Source: an uncultured bacterium (GTDB lineage: Bacteria > Verrucomicrobiota > Kiritimatiellia > CAIKKV01). From it: a stretch of 64,000 nucleotides of DNA. The stretch's first letter is position 1, and each line of letters starts with the position of its first letter. The stretch covers positions 124,001 to 188,000 of the forward strand of contig CALHRZ010000007.1 in NCBI GenBank assembly GCA_938038445.1, read 5' to 3'. Made by a program: the position numbers and the translations under genes. The notes beneath the pieces were generated by a model. That model was not told the origin of the DNA. It ran no database searches and saw only the letters and a program-made list of their open reading frames with translations. This document shows, piece after piece, positions 59,974 to 64,000 of the stretch.

Positions 59974-61046
59974 AGAAATTCCTGGGTACTCTCGACTGGG
60001 AAACCTTTCATCGGATGGATCCGTTCCAGAAAGCCCCCTATTTTCAGGGAGAAGATGGGCGTCCCTATCATGTCCTTGTGGCCCAACAGTTCGATCGCGC
60101 CGCTCTGGAAGCGCTCGGTCATTTGGCCACCACCGTTCGGCGCATGGCCAAGACGGAGAAAGGGATGGACTTTTTGGCCGGACTGTTACGGCACAAGCGG
60201 GCGATGCTGTATTTTACCCAGCCCAGCAGCCGCACCTTTCTCTCCTTTACGGCCGCCTGCCAGATTCTTGGGATGCCGGTTGGCGAGGTGCGCGACACCG
60301 CCGTTTCATCGGAATTTAAGGGCGAATCGAAAGAGGATTCAGTCCGAACCTTCAGTTCTTATTACGATCTCATCATTATGCGGGAAAAAGACGGAGGGCT
60401 GGCCGAGCGGATGGCGTGGGTTTTTGCGCGGACGGACCGTCCTGTTCCCGTGGTCAATGCGGGGTCTGGGAAAGACCAGCATCCAACGCAAGCGCTGCTC
60501 GACATCTACACCCTCCAACGAAGTTTTGAAACCCGGGGAGGCATTGACGGCAAGGTCATCCTTTTTGTTGGAGATCTCTTGCGGGGGCGCACGGTGCGAT
60601 CGTTGTCCTGGCTTCTGACCCATTATCGGAATGTTCACCAGATCTTTGCCGCTCCCCCCGAACTTCAGCTGGCATCCGACGTACAGGAAGCGCTGAAAAA
60701 GGCGGGGGCCTCCTACGAATTGACGGACGATTTCGAAACGCACATTCCGGAGGCCGATGCCATCTACATGACGCGGGTGCAAGACGAGTGGGATTTGCCT
60801 GGCGAGCGGCGGACCTTTGACAACCGGAAGTACGGGTTTCGGGTCGAGCATCTTTCCGTCCTGAAGTCGGATGCCGTTCTCATGCATCCGTTTCCGCGTC
60901 GGCAGGAGATCGCCGTGGAAGTGGATGCCGATCCCCGGGCCGTCTATTGGCGGCAGATGCGGAACGGCATGTGGATTCGAGTGGCCCTGATTGCCACGAT
61001 TTTTGGGAAGGACCATGACATTCTGGAAAGCGGCCTGATTTCGTGA
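59970..61046 (+). CDS. pyrB: Aspartate carbamoyltransferase (catalytic chain type)
   Basis: 358 residues. Carbamoyl-phosphate motif reads PSSRTFLSF where E. coli has STRTR, with Arg105-equivalent replaced by Phe. The SEFKGESKEDS loop, KDQHPTQALLDIYT and the HPFPRRQEI motif match ATCase. The N-terminal ~45 residues extend beyond the usual start. No pyrI is adjacent. It makes carbamoyl-aspartate for pyrimidine synthesis. The altered loop is a known variant in some lineages, so I keep the name with modest doubt. Confidence 0.88.
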   Translation: MKKFLGTLDWETFHRMDPFQKAPYFQGEDGRPYHVLVAQQFDRAALEALGHLATTVRRMAKTEKGMDFLAGLLRHKRAMLYFTQPSSRTFLSFTAACQILGMPVGEVRDTAVSSEFKGESKEDSVRTFSSYYDLIIMREKDGGLAERMAWVFARTDRPVPVVNAGSGKDQHPTQALLDIYTLQRSFETRGGIDGKVILFVGDLLRGRTVRSLSWLLTHYRNVHQIFAAPPELQLASDVQEALKKAGASYELTDDFETHIPEADAIYMTRVQDEWDLPGERRTFDNRKYGFRVEHLSVLKSDAVLMHPFPRRQEIAVEVDADPRAVYWRQMRNGMWIRVALIATIFGKDHDILESGLIS

Positions 61047-62476
61047 GGACCTTATTTCCCATCTTATTCACTTTGGGGGCAGTTTGGTTTCCAGCGGTCC
61101 GCTGCGGTGCCGTGGCTCGGCCGGGGCAACCGGATGTGGATCTCGGCCTTATTGTCATGCGCGAACAGAGTGCGCAGAGAGAGTCCGAACGTCTCCGCCT
61201 CCTCGGGCCTTTCGTCGAGCATGCCTGGAGCCGGACGGGCGGAACCTTCACCGCCGTTCGCCCGTTCTTCAGCGCCTACCGAACCGCCGACGGTGATCAA
61301 TCTCATCTCCATGTGTTGTGGCCATTCTTTTCCAGCTATCGACGGGGACCTGAGCGAAGCTGGAACGTGTTATTGACTCTTTGGGGGCGGCAAGCCGATC
61401 TTCGGCGGGAAGATGCGGCTTATCAATATCTGCTGCTTCCTGTTCTAGCATATGGTCGGACGCGGGAGGGGGAAACTTACGGCGGTTTTTTTCCTTTGGC
61501 CGGTCACTTGCGCGACGTTTTGGGCCGAGATGAATTGGATTTCCTCTTGTTTCCTCTTTACCTGCACACGCGGCAGGGGCGGGTCAACACCTGGCATTTC
61601 CTCTTTCCGATCTATTCCCGCACGGTGGGGCCGGATCAGGGGCGCTGGCGTATTTTTCCCTTTTACGGAAATGCCCACGAACCGGGCATCAACCGGCATT
61701 TTGTCCTCTGGCCCTTATGGAATCATGTCCGGTATTCGGCCCCACGAGATCCCGGCTATGCCTACTTGCTATTTCCCCTCGTCAGTCGGGTCAAGACGGA
61801 ACGGCAACGATCATGGGGAGTGGTTCCTCCCTTATTCCGATGGAGCCGATATTCGGACGGCTGGGAGGCCATGGCGCCCTGGCCATTTGTTCAGATCAGC
61901 CGGCATGGCGAGGCGAAAAAGACATGGATCTGGCCGTTGTGGGGGGAAAAACGCAAAGGCGGCGAGCATTCGGCGTTCTATTTCTGGCCGCTGGGATGGA
62001 AGCACACTGTCCTCCGCCCCGGGCAACGCCAGGAAAGTTGTCTCTTCGCGCCGTTTTTTTACACGGAAAAACGGTATGATTTGCAAATGCCGGGAGGGGA
62101 AAAATCGACGTCTTCCCGCGGCCGCATTTGGCCTTTGGCGAGCTGGCAGCAAGGGGGGGAGGATTTTTCCTTCCGAACCCTTGAACTCTGGCCTTTCGCT
62201 CCTGCCCATGCGGTGGAACGGTTGTATGCGCCCTTTTGGACCCTTTATTCCCATGATCGGATGGACGGCAGGGTGCGGGACGAGGTGCTGTGGGGCCTTT
62301 TCCGACGGTCTCGCGGAGGATCGGATGTCCACACCTCCCTTTTTCCTTTGTTCTCCTGGGGAGGAGATCGGGAAACGGACCGGTTTTACTGGCAGTTTCT
62401 CAAGGGGTTTCTGGAATACGAGCGCGAGGGCGAAACGCGCGGTTTTCGCTTTCTTTACTTCCTGAGGCGGCCCTAA
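61043..62476 (+). CDS. Secreted protein with repeated aromatic-Pro motifs
   Basis: 477 residues from a GTG that overlaps the pyrB stop. A signal peptide (LFPILFTLGAVWFPAVRC) is followed by about 17 short repeats built on hydrophobic-Pro-hydrophobic: examples are LWPFFSSYRRG, LLFPLYLHTRQG, FLFPIYSRTVG, VLWPLWNHVRY, IWPLWGEKRKG, ELWPFAPAH and SLFPLFSWGG, spaced roughly 20-28 residues. Regular alternation suggests a beta-propeller or beta-barrel, maybe at the outer membrane. No family is recognised by me. It lies directly before mlaE and mlaF with a 1-nt gap, so a part in lipid transport is possible. Confidence 0.75.
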   Translation: MRTLFPILFTLGAVWFPAVRCGAVARPGQPDVDLGLIVMREQSAQRESERLRLLGPFVEHAWSRTGGTFTAVRPFFSAYRTADGDQSHLHVLWPFFSSYRRGPERSWNVLLTLWGRQADLRREDAAYQYLLLPVLAYGRTREGETYGGFFPLAGHLRDVLGRDELDFLLFPLYLHTRQGRVNTWHFLFPIYSRTVGPDQGRWRIFPFYGNAHEPGINRHFVLWPLWNHVRYSAPRDPGYAYLLFPLVSRVKTERQRSWGVVPPLFRWSRYSDGWEAMAPWPFVQISRHGEAKKTWIWPLWGEKRKGGEHSAFYFWPLGWKHTVLRPGQRQESCLFAPFFYTEKRYDLQMPGGEKSTSSRGRIWPLASWQQGGEDFSFRTLELWPFAPAHAVERLYAPFWTLYSHDRMDGRVRDEVLWGLFRRSRGGSDVHTSLFPLFSWGGDRETDRFYWQFLKGFLEYEREGETRGFRFLYFLRRP

Positions 62477-62477
62477 A

Positions 62478-63296
62478 ATGCGATCGGTTCTGCGCGAGCC
62501 AGAAGAACCCCGTACGCCGATCAACCTCTTTCATTCGTGGGGGATTCAATTCCTTGCGGTCCTTCGCGAAACGGGAATTGCGGCGCTCATTCTCGTTGGC
62601 GGGCTCATCGCCGTCCGGCATCTCGTTTCCTCCCGGGCGCGGAGCGACTTCATGCGTCAACTGTTTCTCGCGGGGGTCAAGAGCATTCCCGTTGTGACGG
62701 TCGTCGGCATGTTTACGGGCATGATCCTTTCGCTTCAAACCGGCCTGGCCCTTCGACGGTTTGGGCAGGAAGTCAATATTGGAACCGCTGTCATGGTCTC
62801 GATGCTCCGGGAGATGGGGCCCTTCATGACGGGGCTCATTCTGGCGGCCAGCGTGGGCTCCTCCATGGCGGCGCAACTGGGCACGATGACGATCTCCGAA
62901 GAAGTGGCGGCGCTCGAAATCATGTCCATTGATCCCATCCGTTTTCTTGTGATGCCCCGGCTTTGGGCGCTGGCCGTCATGGGACCGCTCCTATCCTTTT
63001 ATTCCTGCATGATGGGCGTGTTCGGCGGGGGCGTTGTGGGGATGACTCAGTTGGGGGTCGCTTGGTCGGCCTACTGGGACAACGCAACCCTTTTTGCGGA
63101 TAATAAGGACCTTTGGGTCGGGATGCTCAAGGCGCTCTGCTTCGGCCTGATCATCGCGACGACGGCCTGTCATCAGGGCTTTGCGGCTCGCAAAGGCGCG
63201 ATCGGCGTCGGCGAAGCGACCCGCCGCACCGTGATCCTTTCCTTTTTGTTGATCCTCATGACGGGTTATTTCATCACACGGCTTTTCTACGTATGA
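62478..63296 (+). CDS. mlaE: MlaE-type ABC permease
   Basis: 272 residues, five or six hydrophobic helices. MlaE/YrbE signatures: VVTVVGMFTGMILSLQTGLALRRFG, EMGPFMTGLILAASVGSSMAAQLGTM and ISEEVAALEIMSIDPIRFLVMPR. In gammaproteobacteria MlaE works with ATPase MlaF and substrate protein MlaD to move phospholipid between membranes; here mlaF follows by ATGA and mlaD would lie past the window end. It likely maintains outer membrane lipid asymmetry or imports lipids. Confidence 0.95.
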   Translation: MRSVLREPEEPRTPINLFHSWGIQFLAVLRETGIAALILVGGLIAVRHLVSSRARSDFMRQLFLAGVKSIPVVTVVGMFTGMILSLQTGLALRRFGQEVNIGTAVMVSMLREMGPFMTGLILAASVGSSMAAQLGTMTISEEVAALEIMSIDPIRFLVMPRLWALAVMGPLLSFYSCMMGVFGGGVVGMTQLGVAWSAYWDNATLFADNKDLWVGMLKALCFGLIIATTACHQGFAARKGAIGVGEATRRTVILSFLLILMTGYFITRLFYV

Positions 63297-64000
63297 TCCG
63301 GTTCGAACAGGTGACGAAACGGTTTGGTTCGCAAACGGTCCTGGACCGGGTGGATCTTGAAGTTCGGCGGGGAGAGACTTTTGTGATTGTAGGCCCTTCC
63401 GGGGTCGGGAAAAGCGTCACGCTGAAGCACATGATCCGGCTCCTGACGCCCGACGAAGGTCGGGTCTGGTTGGAGGAGGATTGCGTTAATGAAGCGGATG
63501 GTGCGACGCTTGTCCGAATCCGGGACCGTTTTGGCGTGCTGTTTCAGAATGCGGCGCTTTTGGCTTGGCTGACCGTTTTTGAGAATGTCGCCCTTCCGCT
63601 TCGGGAACGGACGCGGTGGAGCGAGGCGGAGATCGCGCAACGGGTCCGGGACTGTCTGGCTCTTGTGGGGCTCGAGGCGCATGCGGAGAAATATCCCGAC
63701 GAACTGTCGGGAGGAATGCGCAAGCGGGCCGGTTTGGCGCGCGCCATCGTTCGGCGTCCGGAAATTATTCTATACGACGAGCCTACAAGCGGTTTGGATC
63801 CTGTTTCTTCCCGCTCCATCGACCGGCTCATCAACGACATGCGGGCGCAACTCGGCGTCACCAGCGTGGTCGTCACCCACGACATGCACAGCGCCTTGGG
63901 AATCGGAACCCGGATCGCCCTCATTCATGGGGGCCGTTTCGTCGAGATCGCTGAACCGGGTTCGTTTCTCCGCTCTTCCCATCCCAAAGTACGGGAGTTT
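63293..64000 (+). CDS. mlaF: MlaF-type ABC ATP-binding protein (3' end beyond the window)
   Basis: 236 codons are seen from ATG 63293, overlapping mlaE by ATGA; the frame is still open at the window end, so a few residues are missing. Walker A GPSGVGKSV, signature LSGGMRKRAGLARAI (the MRKRA form is typical of MlaF), Walker B IILYDEPTSGLDPVSS and His-switch VTHDMHSA are all intact. It powers MlaE-mediated lipid transport at the inner membrane. Confidence 0.94.
   Translation, partial: MIRFEQVTKRFGSQTVLDRVDLEVRRGETFVIVGPSGVGKSVTLKHMIRLLTPDEGRVWLEEDCVNEADGATLVRIRDRFGVLFQNAALLAWLTVFENVALPLRERTRWSEAEIAQRVRDCLALVGLEAHAEKYPDELSGGMRKRAGLARAIVRRPEIILYDEPTSGLDPVSSRSIDRLINDMRAQLGVTSVVVTHDMHSALGIGTRIALIHGGRFVEIAEPGSFLRSSHPKVREF

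Noticed and set aside
1-64000. General reassignment of TGA to Trp
   Set aside because: TGA is the terminal codon of most genes here, often inside functional ATGA overlaps.
1-64000. CRISPR array, insertion sequence, prophage or integrase
   Set aside because: No regularly spaced repeats, no transposase or recombinase motifs, and no tRNA-flanked direct repeat were found on reading.

Overview
This 64 kb window is gene-dense bacterial chromosome from a Gram-negative heterotroph. Lipid A genes (lpxI, lpxB), an Mla-type lipid transporter, a LolD-like ABC system and an L,D-transpeptidase indicate an outer membrane and peptidoglycan. Formylglycine-type sulfatases, a GH20 hexosaminidase-like protein, a sialidase-like propeller, a gingipain-type C25 peptidase, several Gfo/Idh/MocA oxidoreductases and paired OPT-like (DUF6785-type) transporters resemble gene content I associate with the PVC superphylum. 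Kiritimatiellota or Verrucomicrobiota is my best guess; this is inference only. No rRNA, transposase, integrase, phage gene or CRISPR array is visible. One tRNA, Leu(UAA), is present.

Layout. (1) 1-17.3 kb: one long plus-strand gene run. It holds a truncated discoidin-like protein, a GH20 protein, a LolD-like ATPase, a short FtsX-type permease, a 1631-residue permease fused to a peptidase M28-like domain, two OPT-like transporters, a second LolD-like ATPase, a sulfatase and a five-bladed-propeller protein. It reads as a glycan or peptide degradation and transport locus. (2) 17.3-23.4 kb, minus strand: C25 peptidase, elongation factor G and a Gfo/Idh oxidoreductase. (3) 23.4-27.3 kb, plus: phosphofructokinase, glutaminyl-tRNA synthetase and endonuclease III. 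(4) 27.2-30.9 kb, minus: lpxI, an oxidoreductase and lpxB, then a LysE-type exporter. (5) 30.9-34.5 kb, plus: a sulfatase remnant, a PHP/DUF3604-like hydrolase, and a sulfatase interrupted by an in-frame TGA. (6) 34.5-41.3 kb, plus: a CHASE4-PAS sensor, a secreted protein, a GYF-domain membrane protein, an L,D-transpeptidase, MsrB-MsrA, a BFD-like small protein, tRNA-Leu and a glycosyltransferase. (7) 41.2-43.2 kb, minus: alanine racemase and a PlsC-like acyltransferase, divergent from a TrpR-family regulator overlapping ileS (43.3-46.7 kb). (8) 46.7-52.7 kb: deoC, a radical SAM AmrS, a SurA/PpiD-like chaperone, an oxidoreductase and a sialidase-like protein. (9) 52.8-64 kb, plus: trpS, scpA, scpB, hisC, cmk, a DapA-family gene, a HAD hydrolase, argF, pyrB, a protein with repeated Trp/Phe-Pro motifs, mlaE and mlaF (cut by the window end).

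Expression signals. ATGA or GTGA stop-start overlaps join most neighbouring genes, so translational coupling is pervasive. Several first-in-unit genes have a -10 hexamer only 6-9 nt before the start codon and no Shine-Dalgarno sequence, which suggests leaderless mRNAs. Other first genes have a normal leader with an SD. Convergent genes abut or overlap (17283/17287, 27198-27264, 41246-41255, 46745/46751, 48528/48535).

Most unusual items: the 17 kb degradation/transport operon with its giant M28-FtsX fusion, the repeated aromatic-Pro protein beside mlaE-mlaF, the recurrent leaderless promoter architecture, and the TGA-interrupted sulfatase.
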